Assembly: GCF_905220415.1 (NCBI RefSeq)
Contig: NC_059546.1
Location: 9,238,001 to 9,302,000, forward strand
Direction: 5' to 3'
Origin: Colias croceus
Taxonomy: Eukaryota > Arthropoda > Insecta > Lepidoptera > Pieridae
DNA: 64,000 nt
Each line of letters opens with the position of its first letter. Positions within the stretch are counted from its first letter, which is position 1. The notes beneath the pieces were generated by a model. That model was given only the letters and a program-made list of their open reading frames with translations, was not told the DNA's origin and searched no databases. Position numbers and translations under genes: made by a program. Shown here piece after piece: positions 21,501-32,800 of this stretch.

Positions 21501-24500
21501 ATGACGACATCCGACGCAGTGGCTGGAATAAAGCCGCCAGCTAACCTACAATTAATTGACGCCGACAAGTCAACGTGTTGGACAAGGTGGGTGCAACAAT
21601 TTGACTGGTATGCCACAGCAATACAATTAGACAAAAAACCAGCCGCAATCCAGGCAGCAACTTTTATGGCGGTCATAGGCCCAGACGCCATCGAAATATT
21701 TAACAGTTTTAACCTTGTCGACGCGGAAAAAAATGATATTGAAATCATTAAAAATAAATTCAAAGAATATTTCGCGCCGAAAAAGAACATATCTTTTGAA
21801 CGATATGTATTCTTTAAGATCGAACAAAACGAGGACGAAGTATTTAATGAATTTTTAATCAAAATAAAAACTCAAGCAAGTAAATGCGAATTTAACAACT
21901 TACTGGATGAAATGATAAAGGATAAAATCGTTTTTGGAATTAGATCAAATCAGGTTAGAGAAAAATTACTAACGGAAGAAAATTTGGACTTGACAAAAGC
22001 AATAACGATCTGCAAAACTAGTGAACAAGCATCTAAACAATTAGATGAATTTGATAGTAAAAATAAAGTTTTTGCTGTGAAAAATAAAAGATCTAACGAA
22101 AACAAGACTTTTGACTGCCGAAGATGTGGTACTAACCATAAAAGTAGAGAGTGCCCAGCTTTTAACAAATCTTGTACCAAATGTTCCAAACAGGGTCATT
22201 TTGCTAATATGTGTCGCACAAAAATGAAACATAATAATTACAAACAGAAAAATAGAGTAAACGCAGTAGAAGAAAGCTCTCAATCCGAAGATGAAGTGTA
22301 TATATCCGCTATAAGGTCTGGAGAAAAGAAAAACTGGACAGAAAAATTACAAGTTGGCAATTTAAGGATTACAGTCAAACTAGACACAGGAGCAGAGTGC
22401 AATGTGTTACCAAGACACTTGATGAACAAAACAAAGGCAATTTTGAAACCAAGCCGAACAAAAAATTTAATAAGCTACACAGAAGACAAGATGGCAGTTC
22501 TAGGTGAAACAGAGCTACTATGTAAATTAAAGAATGAAGAAACAAAAATAATATTCAAAGTAGTTGAAGAAAAAGTTTCTCCAATCCTAGGACTTGAGAC
22601 CTGTGAAAAATTAGGACTTGTCGCAAGAGTCAAAACATTGAAGGTGAGCCAATATACTGATAATATATTTGAAGGATTAGGCTGTTATAAAGATTATGTG
22701 TATGATATTGACCTAATTGAGAACCCAAAGCTTGAGATTAAACCGTCAAGAAGAGTACCCCATGCTATAAGAGCCGAAGTTAAGCAAGAACTTGACAGGA
22801 TGGTAAAGTTAGATGTCATAAAACCAGAAACGGAGCCAACTCCTGCTGTGAGTCCTATGGTAGTTGTCAGACAAAAGGACAAAATAAGAATCTGTATAGA
22901 TCCATCAGATGTCAATAAAAATATCCTCAGACGTCATTTACCACTCACGACTATAGAAGAAATTTCAGCTGATATTCAAGGTTCTAAATTCTTTGCATTA
23001 TTAGACTGCACAAAGGGGTTCTGGCAAATTAGACTATCAGAAAGAACACAAAAAATATTAACATTCGCTACCCCATGGGGAAGATATTCTTTCAAGAGAC
23101 TTCCGTTTGGAGTTTCATCAGCACCAGAAATATTCCAAGAAATATTAACAAATCTACTCAGTAATATAAAAAATGTGAGAGTATCGATCGATGATATTTT
23201 TATACATGCAAAAACTAAAGAAGAACTACGCAAAACTGTTGACAAAGTCATTGAAATATTAAAGAAATCTGGCTTCAAACTTAACAAAGACAAGTGCATC
23301 TTTGAAGCAACCAAGATAAAATTTCTGGGACACATTATTTCAGCTAAAGGTTTAGAAGCAGACCCAGGCAAAGTAGAAGCTATTCAGGCAATGAAAAAAC
23401 CTACAAATAAAACCGAGTTACAGAGACTGTTAGGAATGATTACATATCTCAATAAATTTATCCCTAACATGTCGGATTTGACAAATCCACTTAGAGACCT
23501 GTTACACAAGAATACAAGCTTTACATGGGAAATTCATCATGAAAAAGCTCTTGATAAAATAAAACAAGTGCTTCAAAATCCCCCAGTATTGAGACTATAT
23601 GATGTCAACAAACCTGTAACATTGTCTGTAGATGCAAGCTCAAAAAATCTCGGAGCTGCACTTCTCCAAGAAGGACAACCAGTAGCCTATGGAGCAAGAG
23701 CATTGACCAAATCTGAACAGAATTATCCACAGATAGAAAAAGAAGCGCTCGCCATACTGTTTGGATGTAAGAAATTTCATGAATATGTTTATGGTAAACA
23801 ACTGACAGTAGAATCCGACCATAAACCACTAGAGACAATATTTAAGAAAAACATACAATCAGCCCCCGCAAGACTTCAACGAATAATGTTTAACTTAGCA
23901 CCATACTCACCCAAGGTATTATTCAAAAAGGGAACTGAAATTCCATTAGCAGACTTCCTTAGTCGAGACTGTGATGCGTCTAACTTGAGATATGATCCAG
24001 AAGAAAACTTAAAAATCGCAGTTATACTACCTATGTCTCTAGATGCTAAAGAAGAATTAATTAAGGCTACTAAAGAAGATCAACATTTACAGTTACTAAT
24101 GAAGACTATAAAGCAAGGATTTCCTGAAACCATGAAAGAACTACCTACAGAACTACAACACTATTTTAACTTTAAAGAAGAATTGAGCTATCTGAAAGGA
24201 ATTATATTCAAAGGTGATAAGATTGTTGTTCCGGCATCACAAATCCCTAAAATGTTAAAAAATATTCATCAAGGACATCTTGGTATACACAGCTGTTTGA
24301 GAAGAGCTCGACAATTTCTTTATTGGAAAGGACAATATAATGATATCATAAAGCTAGTTAAAGGGTGCACCGTCTGCGAACAAACACAAAGAGATAACAT
24401 TAAAGACACAGTCTTAGTTAAAAAGCTTCCTACACTTCCATGGCAAATAATTGCTTCAGATTTATTTGAATTAAAAGGAAAAACTTACCTTGTTATATGT

Positions 24501-25418
24501 GACAGCTACTCTGGATATATTGATTTTCAAGAGCTAAAAAGCCAGTCGTCATATGAAGTGATTGAACAACTTAAAAGATGGTTTTCTACCCATGGTATAC
24601 CAGAAGAGTTACAAACTGACAATGGAACACAATATATGTCTAGAGAATTTAAGACCTTTCAAAAAGAATGGAGATTTAACCATGTCACATCTAGTCCACA
24701 TCACCATCAAGGTAATGGACTTGCTGAAAGAGCAGTTCAAACAGCAAAAAACATACTAAAAAAATGCAGCATTGACAAGTCAGACGTGCAGCTTGCGTTA
24801 CTGAACTGGAGAAATACACCTAGAAATGACCTATTAGGCTCACCTAACCAACGACTTTTCAGCAGAATTACAAGATCACCAATACCTGTAAGTGACAAAT
24901 ATTTAAAACCAAAAATCATACAAGGAGTCACAACTGAACTACAGACATTAAGAGAGAAACAGGCCAATTACAGTAATAAACATACTACAAGACCAGTAAA
25001 TTTGGAAATTAATGATAAAATCAGACACAAGGTAGCTCACCAACACTGGGAAGGGGCGAGAGTAATAGAGAAGCCCAAAAATCTACCAAGATCTGTTATT
25101 ATACAAACAGATAAAGGACAAATTTTACGAAGAAACTTAAGTCATTTGCACAAGACACAAGCTGATATTCCCAGCAACAGACTAGCTGTACCTGAAACTA
25201 AATACACAGAAGAACCAGTAGTACAACAGATGCCAGCTCAAACTCAATCACCGGGTGTTCCTGCAACAACCCCAACAACTACACATCCATCAGAGATGCG
25301 AGAGATGCTTAGCTCTAATAATACACAGAGTTCTAATATGGTGACACAACCAGCGACTGCACCACAAGTCTCAAGATATGGTAGACCTATAAAACCTATT
25401 AATAAACTCAATCTCTAA
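21501..25418 (+). CDS. Gag-Pol polyprotein of Ty3/gypsy-type retrotransposon
   Basis: A single 1305-codon frame from ATG to TAA with no break. Gag spans roughly residues 1-260 and has two zinc knuckles near residues 205-235: CX2CX3HX4C (variant) and CX2CX4HX4C. An aspartic protease with LDTGAECNVLP follows near residue 293. The reverse transcriptase spans about 430-620, with RLPFGVSSAPEIFQ and the catalytic motif SIDDIF near 563, where the usual Tyr of YxDD is Ser. RNase H (SVDASSKNLGAALLQ, then ESDHKP) covers about 700-790. The integrase has an H-H-C-C zinc finger from about 920 and D, D, E positions in ASDLFE, QTDNGTQY and GNGLAERA. The C-terminal 90 residues are Thr/Pro/Gln-rich and carry no chromodomain. 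Codon use is A-rich, unlike the host exons. Proteolytic processing is inferred from the family. Confidence 0.97.
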   Translation: MTTSDAVAGIKPPANLQLIDADKSTCWTRWVQQFDWYATAIQLDKKPAAIQAATFMAVIGPDAIEIFNSFNLVDAEKNDIEIIKNKFKEYFAPKKNISFERYVFFKIEQNEDEVFNEFLIKIKTQASKCEFNNLLDEMIKDKIVFGIRSNQVREKLLTEENLDLTKAITICKTSEQASKQLDEFDSKNKVFAVKNKRSNENKTFDCRRCGTNHKSRECPAFNKSCTKCSKQGHFANMCRTKMKHNNYKQKNRVNAVEESSQSEDEVYISAIRSGEKKNWTEKLQVGNLRITVKLDTGAECNVLPRHLMNKTKAILKPSRTKNLISYTEDKMAVLGETELLCKLKNEETKIIFKVVEEKVSPILGLETCEKLGLVARVKTLKVSQYTDNIFEGLGCYKDYVYDIDLIENPKLEIKPSRRVPHAIRAEVKQELDRMVKLDVIKPETEPTPAVSPMVVVRQKDKIRICIDPSDVNKNILRRHLPLTTIEEISADIQGSKFFALLDCTKGFWQIRLSERTQKILTFATPWGRYSFKRLPFGVSSAPEIFQEILTNLLSNIKNVRVSIDDIFIHAKTKEELRKTVDKVIEILKKSGFKLNKDKCIFEATKIKFLGHIISAKGLEADPGKVEAIQAMKKPTNKTELQRLLGMITYLNKFIPNMSDLTNPLRDLLHKNTSFTWEIHHEKALDKIKQVLQNPPVLRLYDVNKPVTLSVDASSKNLGAALLQEGQPVAYGARALTKSEQNYPQIEKEALAILFGCKKFHEYVYGKQLTVESDHKPLETIFKKNIQSAPARLQRIMFNLAPYSPKVLFKKGTEIPLADFLSRDCDASNLRYDPEENLKIAVILPMSLDAKEELIKATKEDQHLQLLMKTIKQGFPETMKELPTELQHYFNFKEELSYLKGIIFKGDKIVVPASQIPKMLKNIHQGHLGIHSCLRRARQFLYWKGQYNDIIKLVKGCTVCEQTQRDNIKDTVLVKKLPTLPWQIIASDLFELKGKTYLVICDSYSGYIDFQELKSQSSYEVIEQLKRWFSTHGIPEELQTDNGTQYMSREFKTFQKEWRFNHVTSSPHHHQGNGLAERAVQTAKNILKKCSIDKSDVQLALLNWRNTPRNDLLGSPNQRLFSRITRSPIPVSDKYLKPKIIQGVTTELQTLREKQANYSNKHTTRPVNLEINDKIRHKVAHQHWEGARVIEKPKNLPRSVIIQTDKGQILRRNLSHLHKTQADIPSNRLAVPETKYTEEPVVQQMPAQTQSPGVPATTPTTTHPSEMREMLSSNNTQSSNMVTQPATAPQVSRYGRPIKPINKLNL

Positions 25419-25744
25419 TATTGTTAAAAAACAATAAGTACTGTAGTACTATTTCATGTATCTTAATCATTAACATTAAGTATCAGTTAATTATAACTTG
25501 TTTACTATAATTTTATAAGAACTTGTTCAGTAATCATTTACATTAACATTGTTAATTAGAACTGAATGCTTTGCCATGTATCTTGTTATATAATCATATG
25601 ATAGATATAATTTTTTAATTACTGGATAAGTAAAAATAAAGAAATTTAATACTTTAAATAAAAATGTTCATTCATAGTGTATACATATATTAAAAAAAAA
25701 AAAAAAAAAAAGTTTGGTTTGTTATGGTTGTTTAGTTTGTTTAC

Positions 25745-25757
25745 AAAGAAAGGGAGA
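25745..25757 (+). promoter_or_regulatory. Polypurine tract of the LTR element
   Basis: AAAGAAAGGGAGA sits immediately before the TG of the 3' LTR, the position used to prime plus-strand synthesis. A 20-base A run lies about 50 bp upstream. Confidence 0.8.
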
Positions 25758-25924
25758 TGTGAAGTATAAACATAGATAATAAATAGTTTTCATTTCATAT
25801 ATTATCTGTTGTCACTTTGATTCTTTGACACTTGTACGATTGCATCATAATTCATTGTTCGTTGTTCAATAAAACCGCTCATCATATTTTCTCGGACCTT
25901 TTATTTAACAATCACTACGTTGCA
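25758..25924 (+). repeat. 3' LTR (167 bp)
   Basis: Matches the 5' LTR in length and, as far as read by eye, in every base. It is followed by the ACTAC target duplicate. Confidence 0.95.
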
Positions 25925-25976
25925 ACTACTATAAGTGATTACAAAATTAAAAGACAGATGGAGCGTTGCCGAACTA

Positions 25977-26468
25977 TAGTCGAGCCAATTTAATAGGCAA
26001 CATTTGACGTCTATCAATTTTATCTTCGAAGAGATGACGTAACTTGTATAAAAACATCGAATAAAGTGAATTAATCGATACGGATTTGAAACATATTTTG
26101 TCAATCGAATTTATTAATTTATGATGATTTTTATTCACAAGTTATCAATGCATTCGATTCTAGATGTCAGATTTCGATTTTTAGAGTAACATCTCTGGTA
26201 TTTAAAAAGAAAAAAGATTTATTGACACAAAATTGTAGCGACGTCAGTTCTTCAATTCAGAAATTGTTTATTAAGTTTAATAATGGTTTATCAGTAAAAT
26301 GAAATCTTAAAATTACTTGTATTGGTCATTATTATTATAAATATGTAATCGTAATTTAAAAAAGTTAAGCAAATGTGCAGTTCTAACAAAACGAAATATC
26401 ATGTTATTCTAATACGTTGTTGAATTTTGTTGAACTGTCAAATGTTGCCTATTAAAATGGCTCTACTA
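25977..26468. mobile_element. Non-coding TIR element with TA flanks (copy 1)
   Basis: The left end TAGTCGAGCCAATTTAATAG and the reversed right end TAGTAGAGCCATTTTAATAG match at 18 of 20 positions; both continue GCAACATTTGAC. TA dinucleotides flank both ends, suggesting a Tc1/mariner-type MITE. About 310 bp of its right part recurs at 27870-28205. Confidence 0.7.
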
Positions 26469-27585
26469 TAAACCGAATAATTTATCGTCATTTTATTTTC
26501 AATAAAGCTATGTGTGCTGTCATTTCGCCGCTGCACTGTACCTACACGGTGCTTCTGTGTGCGTGTAATGTTGCCAGATATTGAAAAATTTCCCAAATTT
26601 TTCCCCGACTACGGAAAAAAGAGGGTTATGTTTTTCGAGTTTATGTATGTATGTATAATATTTCTTTGACACGCCCTGCAGTATAAACCGTTGGACCGAT
26701 TTTGAGTTGTGAGGTTTAATTGCAATGATCTGAATTATTATGTTAGTGGCGGTAGTGACGTAGGCTATATACATAAATGAGAAGTCAAGTTTTAATTTTT
26801 ATTTAAATTCTTTTATTACATAAAGTACCTGCCTACTAAAGTTATATATGGACAAAATAATTGTATTCAATTTTTTATTAAATAAATTACATAAAAAAAG
26901 TTTCAATATTAACTATAATAATTATATTATTTTTTATTTTTCATAATATAATATGAATACGAATAGCGGTAGTTTTTAGTCGAGAATACGGGACATTTTA
27001 TTTTCATCATAATATCCATCATGGAGTTCACATAAATTAAATCGCTAGCGAAAACGACTATGACGTTTTTAAGCTTTATAAAAGTAACAAAATAATGTAT
27101 TATGCTTATTAAAATAATCTAATAATTATCATGAACCTTTAGTGCACTATACAAATAATCACATTCACGATCGAAAAATCCAACAGCATTACCCTGAAGA
27201 TCTTTTAACCATTTTACCGTTTTACCAATAAAAATGGCAAATTCATTTTCAAAATACTGGCAACATACGTTGAAGTTTTGTATTCCTTCATATCTGTAAA
27301 ATTATTATTCGTATTAAAGAAATAAATCAGCCAAATAATCTACAGAAAACCTGTGAAACGATGTTTTATCTTTTTTTTTGTTTTCGGGAACAAATTTTAC
27401 AGCGTTTTATTATCACAAGACGGCATTTTTTTTACTAAAATTGCAAACCCTTTTTGACGTATTGCATGACACTATATGCGCTATAGCACTGGTGCAGCGA
27501 CGTATTTGTTTTTGATTTTGTATTTTCTTTGACAAGGGCGACGGGCGGTTGTCATGCTCCATCTGTACTTTATTTTGTAATCTTA
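26469..27585. other. AT-rich intergenic sequence, no gene seen
   Basis: No coding frame with domain evidence. A short stretch near 26690-26715 (TAAACCGTTGGACCGATTTT) resembles phrases found in lepidopteran repeats, but no element ends were found. Confidence 0.4.
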
Positions 27586-27865
27586 GGGCGTATTCAGAAA
27601 GAAAGCTTGAAACTTATAAGCGCTTATAAGCGCTTATCGGCGCTTATCGGCGCTGGTAACCCGCGCAGGAAAATATATGAACATGCGCCGATAAGCGCTG
27701 ATCGGCGCCCACAAGTTCCAACAAGTTTCAACAAACTTGTCGGCGCCGATCAGCGCTTATCGGCGCATGTTCATATATTTTCCAACGCGGGTTACCAGCG
27801 CTGATAAGCGCCGATAAGCGCTTATAAGCGCTTATAAGTTTCAAGCTTTCTTTCTGAATACGCCC
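27586..27865. mobile_element. 280-bp near-perfect palindromic MITE with TTA duplication
   Basis: The two halves are reverse complements almost from end to end, starting GGGCGTATTCAGAAAGAAAG. The interior is built of reiterated CTTATAAGCGCTTATCGGCG. Only about 25 bp in the centre are unpaired, and arm mismatches are few. TTA flanks both ends (27583-27585, 27866-27868), consistent with PIF/Harbinger mobilisation. It sits inside the second copy of the 25977-type repeat, so it inserted after that repeat. Confidence 0.9.
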
Positions 27866-27869
27866 TTAT

Positions 27870-28205
27870 TCAATTCTGGATGTCAGATTTCGATTTTTAG
27901 AGTAACATCTCTGGTATTTAGAAAGAAAAAAGGTTTATTGACACAAAATTGTAGCGACGTCAGTTCTTCAATTCAGAAATTGTTTAATATGTTTAGAATG
28001 GTTTATCAGTAAAATGAAATCTAAAAATTACTTGTATTGGTCATTATTATTATAAATATGTAACCGTAATTTAAAAAAGTTAAGCAAATGTGCAGTTCTA
28101 ACAAAACGAAATATCATAGGTATTGTTATTCTATGTCGTCGTTACTAGGTTACGTTGTTGAATTTTGTTGAACTGTCAAATGTTGCCTATTAAAATGGCT
28201 CTACT
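27870..28205. repeat. Partial second copy of the 25977-26468 element
   Basis: Collinear with about 26155-26466, sharing for example ATGTCAGATTTCGATTTTTA, TTGTAGCGACGTCAGTTCTT and TGTTGCCTATTAAAATGGCT. It differs by scattered substitutions and a short insertion near 28115-28150. The left third is missing or rearranged around the palindromic MITE. Confidence 0.85.
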
Positions 28206-28207
28206 TC

Positions 28208-29057
28208 TATAGGTAAACCAGAATCTGATGGCAATTAGGGAAATCAAAATTTGGAGTGTGCAACCCTAGGGAAAATGGACTGAACGATCTTGATACTGCT
28301 TATTTTTTATTTTGTCCTCAATATCATTTGTCACATTACATAAATGGACAATACTGTACTTAATAATGAGATATCCACTTAATATTATGTAGGTACATAC
28401 TTACATGTATAATATACAATTATACATATTACTTTTATACAGGTAATACATATTACTATTAACACATACCTATATTTGTATATTATTCATTACCAGTATG
28501 CCATGTGAAAATATCGATATAATCATATGTAGATCAAAACTGCTCATAATTTTTTATTAAATAAAATAAAAAATAAAATAAAACTATGTTTATTTTCGTA
28601 AGTATTAACATACACACATTATAAAATTGACTTGGACAGCTTGGACTTGACTATTAGCCGTATTGGAAACTCCTGTAATAAGTTTTCATAAAATTATATT
28701 CTAATCAACAAACAATATTATAGTTACCTACATATAATATTATTTTAATTTAAAGTATCAAAACGGGTAAGTCCAATGTACCAATAAAATCTTCAAATTT
28801 GAAAATTGTGATGTGTTTGACCCTTTTTCATCGAATGTTTTTCTATACATATTATAAACAACACCTATTGCTTGTGATCGCAGCGGCTTTTTCGACATTT
28901 TCGAAGATTTTTTAGACAAAATCCTAAAAATTATTCATCAACTGCAAAAAAGACAAATAATTTGACAACCAATTTGATAGTTGTCAAATAAAATTGCCAC
29001 ATGAAAATCTTTTATTTCTTAAATATAAATATGCCATCAGATTCTGGTAGACCTATA
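28208..29057. mobile_element. 850-bp non-coding TIR element with TA flanks
   Basis: The left end (ATAGGTAAACCAGAATCTGA then TGGCA) and the reversed right end (ATAGGTCTACCAGAATCTGA then TGGCA) match at 23 of 25 positions; TA flanks both. The interior is AT-rich with no ORF. Probably a mariner-like deletion derivative; only the ends support this. Confidence 0.65.
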
Positions 29058-29880
29058 CTATAATAGTACTAGATTGAATTATAAGTTTACTATATTTTTT
29101 TCACACCACTTTTGATATTTATTGCAATAATAATCATTAATATATTTTATTAGCAACTGATATAAAACCTGTGAATAAAACAATAAAGTAAAAAACACTG
29201 AAACATTATTTTTCTACGTCATTATATTTTATCTGATGTGATATGATGTACGCTTGTCGATATTTTGTGACTTTAAAACAATAACCTAAGGCAATAACTG
29301 TGGACAATAACAACAAAATGCGTAACTAAAAACCACCTAAAACAGCAAATAAAATATACATGTTAAATTAAATAAATACTAAGTAATAATTCACAGTAAT
29401 ATGTACTTGTTAGTAATGGTTTTTTAATAAGAGCCGAGCGGCTATAATGAAACTAAAAGCAAACTTATTATTCATTTTCTGTTCATAATATATATTTGCC
29501 TTAATTTCACAGTCCCTTTCGTTAATTCTACGAGATTTTTATGACATTCTCAATAGTATGTGGACATTATATTGTAGATACTCCTTAAATCTGCTATTAA
29601 ATATCTGTAATAAGGAAAGTTTTCGAATTTTAGTCTGTATTTTAAGAAACATTCTTTGGCACAGATGGCAGCACAAGAAAGTACAGAATTGGCCCACCAG
29701 AGGGAGATAATTGGTTAGCCTACTTGAAGCATCCGGGAACCTCGCCATAGTAGACATGGCGGGTATCAGCCTAACTAAATGATGAAATAAATTTTGTTTG
29801 CTAATTTAAGAACGTGTTAATTTCATAGATCAAGTGTTGATATTAAAAGACTAATTTAGTTTTATTGGATTAGGACAAAA
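29058..29880 (+). promoter_or_regulatory. Presumed mask promoter and 5' UTR region
   Basis: Last 820 bp before the mask ATG, past the transposon cluster. No TATA box or initiator could be assigned. An in-frame TAG at 29857-29859 supports the ATG at 29881 as the true start, with A at -3. A GC-richer patch at 29650-29770 may be 5' UTR. Confidence 0.4.
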
Positions 29881-32800
29881 ATGCAGAATGTCGGACAGTC
29901 TGAAAATCGAAATATCGATAAGGTGAATGTGCAACTTGATGTGGTAAAATCGTCCACTCCTCAGAGTTCGGCTTCAAGTCCAGCCAAATCTGAAACCGAA
30001 ACATATTCAGAAGCGCCTGCCAAATACATGACGGACTCTTCAGAAAGCGAGGATGACTCCGTATCCGAGGTAAAACGTGTTTTGTTTTCGCAGAGGCGGT
30101 GGCAGTAAGGGATTGTGATTATCTGTACCGCTAAATGCTACTAGGGACATCTTGTATATTGCTATTCTTATAATTCCCTTTTAATTTGACATCATAATTA
30201 TATTTGTAGCATCATCCTAGATAACTGTGAAGCTAGGAAAAACGGAATAATTTTTCATTCTCGATACGGTCTAAGTTGCTTGCCAAATATTCCGTAAAAC
30301 GTCAGAAAGTCATAGTACATACGTTCGACTGAGTAGTGCATGAAATTATTTATGCCAGCCACTCCTAGACGGTATTCAAGTGATTCTTTGTAATTCCACG
30401 ATACGGGCGAGTCTGTAGTAAGATAGTTTTCATTGTCTATTTGTGTTTTGAGAAGAGCTTGACCTAAGGTGGCCATGTTACTTGAATCACATGCATCAAG
30501 ACAGTGTGAACTGCAAAAAAAGTGTATTCTCTTGACGTTATTTTCATATGATTGTGTGTATTATATAATTATTTTGCGGATTTGTAACAAATAGTCGTGA
30601 ACCATGTTGTGTTTTGTGTCGTCACGCGTACACAAATCGTCTATAACGCCTGCTGCGATTCGCGCAAAAATGTTGGTTTCTAGTGAATTACAAGGACCAT
30701 TGACAGTAATGATTAGTTTTAAGCTCGTCTTTAAGCACCACATTACCATTATGTCTCATATTTTTCTCATTGGTGTTATAGATCTTGCTGGCTTGTTTGT
30801 GCCTTAGCAGGCCAGACCTGTTGGTAAGTCTTCCACTTCACTGGGCGCAGAAAGCTTCAAAAACCAATCGCTGTTGCAGTCTTGAGTGATTCTTATACTT
30901 AACATGCATAATGTGTGTGCAATGGACAGTTCGGATGTCATAATAATGTTCCTGTACTTATTTTTATGTTGAATGGTCCTTGTGATTCTAACATTTATGT
31001 GTATTTTGTGTTATAACCTTACTATATAACCTAGTCATTTTAATTAATAGTTTCACTTACTGTCCATTATACAATATATTTAGCTGACTTAACTGCCGAC
31101 TAATTATTTTAAATTTTCAGCTTGGAGTGTGTATAATGTCCTAACAATATAAACAAAGAATTAATGTTAGTCACCAGTGAACATTGCAATGAAATATAAG
31201 CATAATTCACATTCATTGATAACACTTATTATTAACAAAATAATATGATATTGCTTTTGTGTTTGGAATTGAATTTGTTATAATAGTTTAATTTTGGTTT
31301 ATCCTTTTTTTAAATACCATTTAAGACATGCTTTTAAAATATTTATGTGCTTAAATGATGGAACTATTTGTTTATTTTTTAATTTTATTGAGATTAAATG
31401 AACACTGAAATGATTAAACAAATGACCTTTTCAATGTGTGCTCCAATAGAAATGTTACGCATACAAACAGATCACATATGTATGAATTAGTATAATTGTA
31501 CAATATGTACTCGCACAAGACAATAATTGACTGTTTGCCGGCTATTAAAATATCAAGATTATAACTAGAATTTACTATTAACGTTTTCAAAACTGGCTTG
31601 CTATCAGCGTTTTAGATTTAGTTGATTATACATACATTAATTCAACTTAAATGTGTACAGGCGGAGATGGACGAGGAAGGTGGTGGTGCGGAAACATCAA
31701 AGTTCCTTCTTTCCCATGATGAACCCGAACCAACTGTTGACGCTGAGATGCAAGCGAGGCTTGAAACACTATTAGAAGTAGCTGGTGAGTAAATATATGT
31801 AAGGCCATATTAGGAGTGTACTCATTTAAGGCGACCCATTTAGGAGTTTAGGTATAATGTTGCTAGAGCTAATATTTAAAAAACAGGACATGCTGTAATT
31901 GCTTCTTCATTTATTGTTTGATCATTGACACAAAATAACTAATTTTTTATGTAAGAATTAATCTATTGCATTTAAATATATCTTTTCTAAATTGCATGTT
32001 TAGTAACAATTTATATTAAATTCAACAGACAACAGAGCAATAAATATTAGGAAATAGTGCAGTAAAATCACTGCAAAATCATACAAGAGTTGTGCCTGAT
32101 GTTTTTGTCAAAGCAAGAAATAGTTTGCTAAAAATGGCAATATTATTATTGAAAGAGTATGATGTTTTAAACTATTTTTTTTTTCCAAATTTTGAATGTA
32201 ATGTAATAGAACTGATATGTCCAAATAGTGAAAAATTTCTTTTAAATAATAATGTATGTACCTCTATAGTATTTAGGACAGCCTTGATAAATAGTTAAGG
32301 ATGTACAATAATAGAATATTTAATCACAGAAAAGCCAATTTTTGATTTAAGCAAGAAGTTGTAATTTATTTGAATAACCTAGATCTTATTTTTGTTTAAA
32401 TGACTCTTATTTATATTTACCTTATTTCCGTATTAATGACACTATTTATAGACAGTAAAGAAAATACATTTTCATTGAGGCATTACTATCATTATGCTAT
32501 AAACACAATTTCACTATGAAAATAAAATTCTAGCAATACAAGTAGTGTTATTACATACATTAAAAAGAAAGAACATAAATAAGATTAAGAGCTAGCGTGC
32601 AAGAGCAACTTTTGTCTCCGCAACTATTTTGTCTCTCCCATCAACTCTATGGGCTAGTAAGAAAGTGCGCGCACGTAGCGACGCAACTCCCCATGGAGTT
32701 GATGGGAGAGACAAAATAGTTGCGGAGACAAAATTTGCTCTTGCGCGCTAGCTCTAACTTTTATGTGGAAACTGTGTTACAAGCTCTTATTTTTTATTAT

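Larger units (their letters stand above)
21277..25924 (+). mobile_element. Complete young Ty3/gypsy-type LTR retrotransposon
   Basis: The element is 4648 bp with 167-bp LTRs at 21277-21443 and 25758-25924. I find no difference between the two by eye. Each begins TG and ends CA. The 5-bp target duplication is ACTAC (21272-21276 and 25925-25929). A primer-binding site follows the 5' LTR with no spacer, and a purine tract precedes the 3' LTR. One long frame encodes gag-pol in the order gag, protease, RT, RNase H, integrase, typical of Ty3/gypsy (Metaviridae). No envelope frame is present. Identical LTRs and an intact frame imply recent insertion. It lies in the divergent SLC35F-mask upstream interval, transcribed in the same direction as mask. 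Confidence 0.97.

Noticed and set aside
27529..27804. 91-codon frame
   Set aside because: Lies almost entirely inside the palindromic MITE.
30811..30823. 13-nt micro-exon with good flanking AG and GTAAGT on +
   Set aside because: Would break the phase-0 junction between mask exons 1 and 2; it also falls within the antisense relic.
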